Source of the DNA: Alteromonas macleodii ATCC 27126
Lineage (GTDB): Bacteria > Pseudomonadota > Gammaproteobacteria > Enterobacterales > Alteromonadaceae
Reading direction: 5' to 3'
DNA length: 64,000 nucleotides
Assembly: GCF_000172635.2 (NCBI RefSeq)
Contig: NC_018632.1
Location: 744,001 to 808,000, forward strand
Shown in pieces: positions 43,991 through 51,917 of the stretch (positions within the stretch are counted from its first letter, which is position 1; the number at the start of each line of letters is the position of its first letter). The translations under genes and the position numbers were made by a program. The notes under the pieces were generated by a model. That model was not told the DNA's origin and ran no database searches. It was given only the letters and a program-made list of their open reading frames with translations.

Positions 43991-44938
43991 TCAAAAAGTG
44001 CTGTTTACCGTTAGATAAAATCCTGAAGAACTTTCTTGCAAAGGTAAATTGCCCAAATCCACATAGGCAGCGGTAATCGAAATAGATTTATTTGGGAAGT
44101 AGGCAATAAAGGCATCAACAACGGTGTCTTCTTCAGCTAAGCCTCCTAATCGATTGGTTTGCGTTCTAAACTCTGTGCCAATTGCTGTGGTAGGGCTAAT
44201 TAATACCGCTAAAGAGCCCTCCCATTCGAGCTTAGCGCTATCGTTGTTTTCAGAACCAAATCCAAGTAAGCCAAACACATTCGCCTTTGTATATCGCGCG
44301 GTAAGATTGGTGAGTAAATTATAACCTGATGAAGTGCCTAACCACAGTTTCGTGGCTGAAAGGTAAACGTCGGTACCACTGTCGTCTTTCGCACCTAGCA
44401 GCATTGGTACGCCTACGCCGGGCAAGGGGGTCGTACCGTCGGGTAGCGAAAGAGAGCTGTCGTAGTCTCTGTTTTTCTTGTATTGTGCGCCGATGGATAC
44501 TTGGGGTATCCATGAGTTTTGAGTAAAGACGCCATCGCCAAGAACCTTAACTTTTGCACCGATTATATCTTGCTCAATGGTGGTGCTGTTGGCGTTTGTA
44601 ATAGCACCTTCTGTGAGTAACGCGAAAACGTTGCTTGTTAACCCTGAAGCAATATCGAGGCGCTGTCGCTGCACGCTAAGCTCTATACGGTCAAACAAAC
44701 TAACACTTGCCCCTGCTGTTGTAAGGGAATAATCGCTTAGGCTTAAGTACTGAATATTTGCCGAATAACTGACCTCTTCTTTACTCGCGTATCCGCCAAT
44801 AAATGCCCAAGGCGTAATGCCGCCACCCGCAGTGCCTTCGAAACCTGTAATACCACCAGATGCAATTAAGCGAGATCCACTGTCTGCGAGTACGGGAGAA
44901 GATGCGAGAAAAAGAGGGAGGAGCAAATGCCTAATCAT
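43991..44938 (-). CDS. DUF3034 family outer-membrane protein
   Basis: Exported protein with signal peptide (MIRHLLLPLFLASSPVLADS) and a beta-rich body typical of DUF3034: SRLIASGGITGFEGTAGGGI, PWAFIGGYASKEEVSYSANI, then alternating strands and a C-terminal YLTVNSTF with terminal Phe, suggesting an outer-membrane barrel. 315 aa is in family range. The family has no assigned function. Its tight link (12 bp) to the globin lipoprotein suggests a two-protein envelope system. Divergent from the nitroreductase gene. Confidence 0.82.
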   Translation of the reverse strand: MIRHLLLPLFLASSPVLADSGSRLIASGGITGFEGTAGGGITPWAFIGGYASKEEVSYSANIQYLSLSDYSLTTAGASVSLFDRIELSVQRQRLDIASGLTSNVFALLTEGAITNANSTTIEQDIIGAKVKVLGDGVFTQNSWIPQVSIGAQYKKNRDYDSSLSLPDGTTPLPGVGVPMLLGAKDDSGTDVYLSATKLWLGTSSGYNLLTNLTARYTKANVFGLLGFGSENNDSAKLEWEGSLAVLISPTTAIGTEFRTQTNRLGGLAEEDTVVDAFIAYFPNKSISITAAYVDLGNLPLQESSSGFYLTVNSTF

Positions 44939-45211
44939 AAGGTAAGCCTAATGTTTTTAAATGGTTTTTTGTAATTCTATTAATCAGCATAGCGCCTATC
45001 CCATGAATTGTGAAATGCACGCTGCTGGCGATACTAGCTATTATCGAATTTTTATTATCAAAAAATATTTGAAACTGATTCGTTTTTTATAGGGCTTATC
45101 ATTGAAAAGCCGAATCTATACCATACACGCCATATTCATTGAGTACTTTAATTTTCTGTTCGCAGCATTCATGCGTGAACAACAAATAGCAGACGTATTG
45201 AGGAGTTAGTT

Positions 45212-45868
45212 GTGTCTCATCCAATTATTGAAGATTTAAATAAGCGTTACACGGTTAAACAGTACGATGCGAATAAACGCATTTCAGCTGATGATCTGGC
45301 GACAATTCTTGAGGCGTTGAGATTATCAGCGTCTTCAATCAACTCTCAGCCATGGAAATTTGTGGTTGTTGAAAGTGATGAAGCCAAGCAGCGTTTACAC
45401 GAAAGCTTTGCCAACAAGCATCAGTTCAATCAGCATCACGCTAAAGAAGCATCGCATACTATTCTGTTTGCTTATGATCCTAAATTTACGAAAGAGAAAT
45501 TTGTAAAGCGTGTCGATGCAGAAGTATCGTCTGGTCATTTACCCGAAGATATGCGTGAAAACTTCATGGGCGCTTACGCATTTGCTGAAGCGAACACCGA
45601 TGAGAACGGTAACAACGCGGCTTGGACCAAAGCGCAAGTTTATCTAGCGCTAGGCAATGTTCTTCACACGCTGGCGCGTTTAGGCATAGCGTCTACGCCG
45701 ATGGAAGGTGTTGACGCCGAATTGCTTGGCGAACAGTTTAAAGATGAGCTAGACGGCCACGTTTGCGAAGTGGCACTTGCCATGGGCTACCCAGATACAG
45801 AGCAAGATTGGAACCATGGTTTACCGAAAGCGCGCCTTGCAAAAGAAGATGTGATCGCGGTTGTGTAA
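45212..45868 (+). CDS. NAD(P)H nitroreductase (NfsB-like, FMN-dependent)
   Basis: Flavoprotein of the nitroreductase family, acting as a homodimer on nitro compounds or quinones. FMN-binding blocks: KRYTVKQYDANKRIS, LRLSASSINSQPWKFVVVES, then AQVYLALGNVLHTLARLGIA and TPMEGVDAELL, CEVALAMGYPD. 218 aa like E. coli NfsB (217). GTG start with AGGAG (45201-45205) 6 nt upstream. A strong terminator follows. Physiological substrate unknown. Confidence 0.93.
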   Translation: MSHPIIEDLNKRYTVKQYDANKRISADDLATILEALRLSASSINSQPWKFVVVESDEAKQRLHESFANKHQFNQHHAKEASHTILFAYDPKFTKEKFVKRVDAEVSSGHLPEDMRENFMGAYAFAEANTDENGNNAAWTKAQVYLALGNVLHTLARLGIASTPMEGVDAELLGEQFKDELDGHVCEVALAMGYPDTEQDWNHGLPKARLAKEDVIAVV

Positions 45869-45900
45869 TACCTGACAACACAAGCTTGCTATGAATATAA

Positions 45901-45936
45901 CAAAGCCCGCTTAGCGCGGGCTTTGTTTTGTTTTCT
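45901..45936 (+). terminator. Intrinsic terminator after nitroreductase
   Basis: CAAAGCCCGC TTAGC GCGGGCTTTG: 10-bp perfect stem, then TTTTGTTTTC. Placed 32 bp after the stop codon and before the end of the convergent minus-strand operon; may serve both. Confidence 0.93.
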
Positions 45937-46021
45937 TACTTTTATGTTCTGGCTTCCATTTCCTGTGTTCACTTATAACTTCTTTTGCTTTGCGCACCGA
46001 CAGACGCGGAAAAAACGCGCA

Positions 46022-46942
46022 CTAATGTAAGAAGTATTGCTCTGCGAGTTGTTGATGAATGTCGGCAAAATCAATTTGAAGCTCGTCGATATAGTTGTGA
46101 AGCGCTCGTCCTCGAAGTGTCGCAACTGGCTGCTTTTCTAAATCACTAATACTGTGGTCAATTCGCTCTATCATCGCTTCATTGTCGGGCAAGTTGAGGA
46201 ACAAACTCTTTAGTTTGTTCAAGCAGAACAACACACTTCGCGGAAACTCCTTGCTATGTAGCATAAATAACAACACATCGCCCGGACGTATGCGAACGCC
46301 CATTTTCTGGCGATACATTTGGTAGCCGCTCAGGCTTCTAAGTACGCTCATCCATAAGATGTTTTCGAATGGCAGGTCACTCATGTCTTCGGTAAGGGTC
46401 GATGAGCGAACGTCAATTATCCTTGATGTCATATCAGCCCGCTCCAATGCCGCACCAAAGCGCCAGAAGAAATAGCCTTCATCGTGGCTCATGCTGGCAT
46501 CCATGGTTCCAAACATTAGTAAACACTGATTGATTACCTGTTTTAAACTTGCAAAGCGCCCGCGTTTACTTAGAAAGCTTGTACTGTTCTCTTTTACCGA
46601 TAAGTGAAGTGCGTTCAGCGTTTCCCACACTTCTCTTGGAATAACGTCTCTGATTGTGCGCGCATTATCTCTTGCGTATTGAAGGGAATTTAATATGGAA
46701 GACGGATTGCGTGTGTCTACCGTAAGAAACTTAACGACATTCTTCTCGCTGTATTCATTATAAATGGCCTCAAATGGCTCGCGATTTCCCGTTATGTCTA
46801 GCAATGGCTCCCAGCCTGGCGAAAACCCTTTGGGTAAGTCCATCAGCAGGAGGTTGTTAACATTGATCAAGCGAGCGAGATTTTCAGCCCTTTCAACGTA
46901 GCGCGCCGTCCAATAAAGCGTTTCAGCAACTCGTGATAACAT
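46022..46942 (-). CDS. Alpha-E domain protein
   Basis: All-helical alpha-E (DUF403) domain protein of unknown chemistry, last gene of the transglutaminase/ATP-grasp/alpha-E operon. The opening MLSRVAETLYWTARYVERAE carries the family signature of an Arg, an Ala-Glu pair and Tyr-Trp followed by ERxEN. The rest is helical (NARTIRDVIPREVWETLNAL, FWRFGAALERADMTSRIIDV). ATG 46942 (306 aa) is set by AGGAGGG about 6 nt upstream; the in-frame extension upstream lacks this. It follows the ATP-grasp gene by 11 bp. The same signature recurs in the C-terminal half of the 865-aa protein further up the operon. Confidence 0.93.
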   Translation of the reverse strand: MLSRVAETLYWTARYVERAENLARLINVNNLLLMDLPKGFSPGWEPLLDITGNREPFEAIYNEYSEKNVVKFLTVDTRNPSSILNSLQYARDNARTIRDVIPREVWETLNALHLSVKENSTSFLSKRGRFASLKQVINQCLLMFGTMDASMSHDEGYFFWRFGAALERADMTSRIIDVRSSTLTEDMSDLPFENILWMSVLRSLSGYQMYRQKMGVRIRPGDVLLFMLHSKEFPRSVLFCLNKLKSLFLNLPDNEAMIERIDHSISDLEKQPVATLRGRALHNYIDELQIDFADIHQQLAEQYFLH

Positions 46943-46953
46943 GTCAGTCCCTC

Positions 46954-48429
46954 CTAATCCACAATCCAAGTATCTTTACTACCACCGCCTTGTGATGAAT
47001 TGACCACGAGGGAACCTTTAACAAGGGCAACCCTAGTGAGGCCTCCCGTTGTGACATAGGTGTGAGTACCTGATGAAAGGATGAAAGGGCGAAGATCCAC
47101 ATGTCGCCCTTCAATTGTAGAACCGTCAATAGTGGGGACGGTAGACAAATTCAAGGTAGGCTGTGCTATCCAGTTTCTGGGGTCAGCCTTTATTTGAGCA
47201 AGGGTTTCTTGCTGCTGCTTTTTGGTTGATTTCGGTCCAATCAGCAAGCCGTAGCCTCCCGATTCATTGGCAGGCTTTATTACAAGTTTGTCGATATTGG
47301 CTTCAACATATTTGAAGTCTTCGGGCTCATAACAACGGTAGGTCTCTACGTTAGGCAGCTTAATCTCTTCATCCAAATAATAGCGAATCATGTCAGGCAC
47401 ATAGGTGTACACCACTTTATCGTCTGCCACGCCAGCCCCCGGCGCGTTGATCAGCGTTACCTTGCCTTTACTCCACGCTCGCATTAGCCCGGGAACGCCC
47501 AGCATCGAATCAGGGTTAAACGCTTCTGGGTCTAAAAACATATCGTCAATACGGCGGTAGATAACGTCCACTCTGCGTAGGCCCTTAATCGTCTTCATAT
47601 ATACGCAGTCGTCTTTTTCTACGGTTAGATCTCGACCTTCTACTAGCTCACACCCCATTTCCTGAGCAAGATAGCAGTGTTCAAAGTAGGCAGAGTTGTA
47701 GATACCGGGTGTAAGTACCACAACTTCAGGTTTATCCTGAGGACGCGGTGATAGACTCGACAACATGTCGAACAGCTGTGAGGGATAGTCGTTTACGGGA
47801 AGAATATCCATTTTCTCGAACATGTCTGGAAAGACACGCTTCAGCACTGAGCGGTTTTCTAACATGTAAGACACGCCAGAAGGTACGCGCAGGTTGTCTT
47901 CCAGTACGTAAATGGTGCCGTCGCTATCTCGCACTAAATCAGAGCCGCAGATATGTGCCCAGATACCGTTTGGGGGAGAAACACCCACGCACTGCTTTCT
48001 AAAGTTCACGGACTTGTCGAGAAGCGCTTTAGGAAAAACGCCATCTTTAATAATCTTCTGATCGTGATACAGATCGTCGATGAACATATTAAGGGCTTTT
48101 ACGCGCTGTTTAAGCCCTTCTTCTACGCGTTGCCATTCTTTATTTGGGATAATGCGAGGAATGATATCGATGGGCCACGCTCGGTCTATTGAGCTTCCTT
48201 CACCATAAACCGTGAAGGTAATACCCATTTCTTTCACCACCAACTCGGCGGCGTCTTGCGCGTTTTTTAACTCTTCTTCACTTAATTGCGACAAATAATC
48301 CATTAACGGCGCACCGTGAGGGCGGGGTTTTCCATTTTTATCTATCAGTTCATCGTAAAACTCGGAAAAATTGCAGTGTTCCAGACTCACAGCTTTCGAT
48401 AACGTCTGACTTTGTTTTTGACTACTCAA
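46954..48429 (-). CDS. Circularly permuted ATP-grasp protein (type 2)
   Basis: Predicted ATP-dependent carboxylate-amine ligase with a permuted ATP-grasp fold. Blocks in order: FYDELIDKNGKPRPHGAPLM, GVSPPNGIWAHICGSDLVRD, RVDVIYRRIDDMFLDPEAF, LGVPGLMRAWSKGKVTLINA with APGAGVADDK, then LVIKPANESGGYGLLIG (the phosphate/ATP-binding loop with Lys) and RHVDLRPFILSSGTHTYVTT. The key Lys and Gly-rich loop are intact, so it should be active. TTG start is supported by AAGGAG 5-6 nt upstream (491 aa). It is 10 bp downstream of the small transglutaminase gene. The ligated substrates are unknown. Confidence 0.93.
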   Translation of the reverse strand: MSSQKQSQTLSKAVSLEHCNFSEFYDELIDKNGKPRPHGAPLMDYLSQLSEEELKNAQDAAELVVKEMGITFTVYGEGSSIDRAWPIDIIPRIIPNKEWQRVEEGLKQRVKALNMFIDDLYHDQKIIKDGVFPKALLDKSVNFRKQCVGVSPPNGIWAHICGSDLVRDSDGTIYVLEDNLRVPSGVSYMLENRSVLKRVFPDMFEKMDILPVNDYPSQLFDMLSSLSPRPQDKPEVVVLTPGIYNSAYFEHCYLAQEMGCELVEGRDLTVEKDDCVYMKTIKGLRRVDVIYRRIDDMFLDPEAFNPDSMLGVPGLMRAWSKGKVTLINAPGAGVADDKVVYTYVPDMIRYYLDEEIKLPNVETYRCYEPEDFKYVEANIDKLVIKPANESGGYGLLIGPKSTKKQQQETLAQIKADPRNWIAQPTLNLSTVPTIDGSTIEGRHVDLRPFILSSGTHTYVTTGGLTRVALVKGSLVVNSSQGGGSKDTWIVD

Positions 48430-48439
48430 ACTACGCTCC

Positions 48440-49318
48440 TTATTGTCCGCGATTCATATCCACTGAAACGTCTAAAACCTGATTTCCACCACCAAACATA
48501 ATGCCTTTAAGCGGTGTGATATCTGCAAAATCTCGTCCGACAGCTAACGTAACGTGCTGGTCGTAGGGTTTCAAATTGTTGGTCGGGTCGTAATCAATCC
48601 AACCAGAGCCCGGTACAAAAAGCGCAACCCAAGCGTGGGTGGCGTCTGCACCAGTAAGCTTTTCCTGACCCGGTGGTGGAATCGTTTCGATATATCCACT
48701 TACATAGCGCGCCGCCAAACCAATACTGCGTAAGCAAGTAAGTGTTAGGTGGGCATAGTCCTGACATACGCCCCGCTTGTGCTCAAACACGTGGCTTACT
48801 GGGGTGTTAATCGTCGAGAAGGACGGGTCAAAGGTAAAATCGTTAAAAATGCGGTTCATTAAGTCGTCGCACGACTCTACGATAGAGCGGCCAGGCGTAA
48901 ACGACATCAAGGTATAGTCTAAAATCGCTTTATTGGCCTGCGTTAAGCGAGTAGGAATACTGAAAAACTGCGCTGCCAACATGCTCTGATCTACTGGGTA
49001 GCGGATTTGATCTCTCACGCTTTCCCATTGTGTATTGTGCGCAAACAGACCTTGTAATGGTGCTCCTTGAATTTCAACTTCACTGGTTGCGATGACCTGC
49101 ATTTCTTCATGCAAAGTGGGTATTTCAAACACCGTTACCGTGTTGTCGAAGTAGTCTTTAAACTCTGCCTGATAGTCAGGTTCAGGCACAATGGTGACAC
49201 TGGCGCTAATCCTCTTTTGATTAAAGGTGTTTAGCGGTATTAGGCGGGCATGGTTTTGTGTCAGGCTCACCTTGTCGGAATACTTGTAGGTAGTGACGTG
49301 ACGAATGGTGTACTTCAT
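48440..49318 (-). CDS. Transglutaminase-like cysteine protease-fold protein
   Basis: Cytoplasmic protein with N-terminal bacterial transglutaminase domain (MKYTIRHVTTYKYSDKVSLT, NHARLIPLN) and transglutaminase core. The catalytic triad appears intact: Cys at about 182 (RGVCQDYAHL), His at about 226 (ATHAWVALF) and Asp at about 241 (IDYDPTN). No signal peptide. 292 aa. The start overlaps the upstream 865-aa gene by 4 bp. In this operon context a peptidase, transpeptidase or deamidase acting on a peptide product is the usual suggestion; no substrate is known. Confidence 0.93.
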   Translation of the reverse strand: MKYTIRHVTTYKYSDKVSLTQNHARLIPLNTFNQKRISASVTIVPEPDYQAEFKDYFDNTVTVFEIPTLHEEMQVIATSEVEIQGAPLQGLFAHNTQWESVRDQIRYPVDQSMLAAQFFSIPTRLTQANKAILDYTLMSFTPGRSIVESCDDLMNRIFNDFTFDPSFSTINTPVSHVFEHKRGVCQDYAHLTLTCLRSIGLAARYVSGYIETIPPPGQEKLTGADATHAWVALFVPGSGWIDYDPTNNLKPYDQHVTLAVGRDFADITPLKGIMFGGGNQVLDVSVDMNRGQ

Positions 49319-51912
49319 TTTTTCACCTCACTGTCATTCGGACTACTGGCATCAGGCGCACTAGCTAACGGAGCTGTCGCTTCCTCATCTATTGGTTTTT
49401 CGACGACCTGTACAGACGCGGTGCCAATGCCGGACCAGTGCAGTTGTGACGCAGGCTTAGTGTGGCTGAAGTATTGAGTTTGCATCATTTCGCTAAATTT
49501 CTGCAGTTGTGATGTCACGCTTTTTAGTAAAGACACTAAGCCCGAAGGTGCTTGATTAGTGTTGATATTTAAGGTCTGTCTGTCAGCCAGCGCGAAGCTT
49601 GCTTTTAACTGCAACAGAATTTTCTCTGTGGTACTTAAAAAACCGGGCTTGGCGCTTACCGGCAAGCTTTCGCAAAGCTCGGTAATTTTTTGGATTTGAT
49701 GAGCTAATGAGCGTGGGTACTCGGCATCTAAAAGCAATAGCTCTAATCCCGTTTCGATACTTTGAAACGCACGGTATCGACGCCTGTGGGTAATAGCGCT
49801 CACTTGCGCCACCAACACGATTTCCAGCACGTTTTGTTGCTCAGCCTCGGGCAGAGGGAATTGCAGCAGATTTTGCACCATAGACACAAGCTGTTTACTG
49901 CGCTCTAACCGTCGTCCAATTTCTATCATAAAGGCGCCATTACTTTTAGACAGGCTGTCTTGAATAGAGCCGTTAAACGCCATGGTAAGCCCAATTAATT
50001 TATCGAGTGTACTTTGTAATCTGTGCGTCGGCGTCTGCTCGGTAATGGTACTAAATTCGTGATGTTCCTCTTCTAGGCTTTCGATAATGCGCAAGCTGTC
50101 ATAAGAAAGTAGCTCTCTCACTTGCAGCGCGCTTTGCACCACCATATTAATGCTACTGTAAAGGCCGCCGGCGAAGGAGTTATCGTTAATTAGCGATATC
50201 ACTAATTCTTTGAATCCTCCTTCGTTGACGGTTATTTTCGCTGCGTCTGGTGTAAGGTAAGGGTAAATTAATGCCTGCTGTTCTAACCCAGATTTAAATC
50301 GTAGCAGGGCATTTCTGTGCGCCTCATCGGGATAAATGGCAAGCTCAGTGAATTTGTCTATAAATACCCTGACCAACCGAATCACGTTTTCACTTCGCTC
50401 TACGGCGCAGCCCAACCAAAATAGGTTTTCCGCCGTTCTGCTAGGCAGTAGCCCCTCGACTAGCGCTAAGTCTGCATCTGATTGCAGTGATTTGGGAATA
50501 GAAGGCGCACGCTCTTGTGGCGGACCTATGGTTTCAACCCACGTGTCCTTTATTTCTGTTTTGCCATCGGTGCGCGCTGCCTTGGGCGTAAAACACATGG
50601 CTGAGGGGAGAATAAAAACTTGCCCTTGTGAGTACAACGCATAGCAACGCATAATGACTGGCTTACTTACCAGCCCTTTATCGTGCCAAAATGGCGTATG
50701 CGAAAGATTCACTTTTTTTCGCCAGAATAGGTCGGTTAACGCTACCGTTTGTAGTGTATTTGCAATAGCGTCAGCGTCTTTTTCACCGTCGTATTTTAAT
50801 TCAGGGTCAACATAACTTAATAACTCATATCCCGACCAATCGCTTTGCGTAAGGTTTTCTGCGGGAAAGGTTTCTTGTTGGCGAAGCAGTAAAGATTCAC
50901 CATTAAAAAACTCAGCGGCCCTATGCAAGTTGTTTTTGATGGCAGGAATTTGAATAGCGCCATTGCCCAAGGGGTTGAGCAATACCACGTTCTGAGTTCG
51001 GACTGCATGAATAAGCCCGGGAATCCCGAACGCTGAGTAGTCAACTTGCTCCAGTGAATCTAAGAATCTGTCCTCAATCCAGCGCAAAATGACATCAACT
51101 TTTCGTAATCCGTCTAAAGCTTTAAGCCAGACTTGTCCTTTCCTCACCGTTAAATCAGCGCTTCTTACCAGGGTGTACCCCATGTAAGTGGCAAGATAGG
51201 CTTGCTCAGAATAATACTGATCGTCTGGACCTCTGCACAAAATAACAATGCGCGGGTCATTAATCGCAGCGGTTTCCTGGTCAATAGCATGCTGAAATTG
51301 CTCAAAAAAGCCTGCTATTCGCTGCACACCACATTCAGCAAACTCCTCACTCATTACCCTTCTTGCCACAATCCTGTTTTCCAGCAGCAGTCCAAGACCG
51401 CGAGGGAACTGGCAGTGATCGTTCAGCATGAAATACTCGCCGTTTACATCTTGGGCTATGTCAAACGCGCTTAGAAATACACCGTTGTTTAACGAGGAAA
51501 GCGTGTGGCTCTCGGCAAGATAGTAAGGATGACGCATCAAGTGGTCTGTAGAGAAAACGCCGTTGGTTAGCGTTTGCCTGTCTGAGTTAAGGTCTAATAG
51601 CACTTTATTGAGCAGTAAGACTCGCTGTTCAATGCCGCGGCTGAGCATTTCCCAGTCTTGGCTTGAAATGAGCATAGGCAAGGGATCTAGCTGCCAATTC
51701 TGGTGTTCATCGATATCCGCAAAACCACTGTTTCGCATTAGTCGGCGAATTTCATTTGCTCTAAAGGACAGCTCGTCACTGTTAAGGCCTGACAAACGAG
51801 AAAATAACGTATTGAGCAGACGTTTGCTCTCATCCGCAGCAGTGCTCGAATTGATATAGCTGCTAAGCCATTCTGGCATGGTGAAATCTTCACTCATAAA
51901 ATCGATTGTCAC
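49315..51912 (-). CDS. ATP-grasp-like/alpha-E fusion protein with degenerate ATP-grasp
   Basis: 865-aa fusion. The N-terminal ~480 residues match the permuted ATP-grasp protein encoded downstream (LLENRIVARRVMSEEFAECG, VDVILRWIEDRFLDSLEQVD, FGIPGLIHAVRTQNVVLLNP). However, the segment equivalent to KPANESGGYG is absent and the following strand reads SKPVIMRCYALY instead of RHVDLRPF. The ATP site is therefore probably dead or very altered. From about 487 comes the alpha-E domain (LPSRTAENLFWLGCAVERSE), then a Pro/Ala/Ser/Asp-rich tail. Start: GTG 51912 lies 5 nt after the upstream stop (coupled); ATG 51897 is an alternative. Neither has a good Shine-Dalgarno. Confidence 0.88.
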   Translation of the reverse strand: MTIDFMSEDFTMPEWLSSYINSSTAADESKRLLNTLFSRLSGLNSDELSFRANEIRRLMRNSGFADIDEHQNWQLDPLPMLISSQDWEMLSRGIEQRVLLLNKVLLDLNSDRQTLTNGVFSTDHLMRHPYYLAESHTLSSLNNGVFLSAFDIAQDVNGEYFMLNDHCQFPRGLGLLLENRIVARRVMSEEFAECGVQRIAGFFEQFQHAIDQETAAINDPRIVILCRGPDDQYYSEQAYLATYMGYTLVRSADLTVRKGQVWLKALDGLRKVDVILRWIEDRFLDSLEQVDYSAFGIPGLIHAVRTQNVVLLNPLGNGAIQIPAIKNNLHRAAEFFNGESLLLRQQETFPAENLTQSDWSGYELLSYVDPELKYDGEKDADAIANTLQTVALTDLFWRKKVNLSHTPFWHDKGLVSKPVIMRCYALYSQGQVFILPSAMCFTPKAARTDGKTEIKDTWVETIGPPQERAPSIPKSLQSDADLALVEGLLPSRTAENLFWLGCAVERSENVIRLVRVFIDKFTELAIYPDEAHRNALLRFKSGLEQQALIYPYLTPDAAKITVNEGGFKELVISLINDNSFAGGLYSSINMVVQSALQVRELLSYDSLRIIESLEEEHHEFSTITEQTPTHRLQSTLDKLIGLTMAFNGSIQDSLSKSNGAFMIEIGRRLERSKQLVSMVQNLLQFPLPEAEQQNVLEIVLVAQVSAITHRRRYRAFQSIETGLELLLLDAEYPRSLAHQIQKITELCESLPVSAKPGFLSTTEKILLQLKASFALADRQTLNINTNQAPSGLVSLLKSVTSQLQKFSEMMQTQYFSHTKPASQLHWSGIGTASVQVVEKPIDEEATAPLASAPDASSPNDSEVKK

Positions 51913-51917
51913 TTAAA

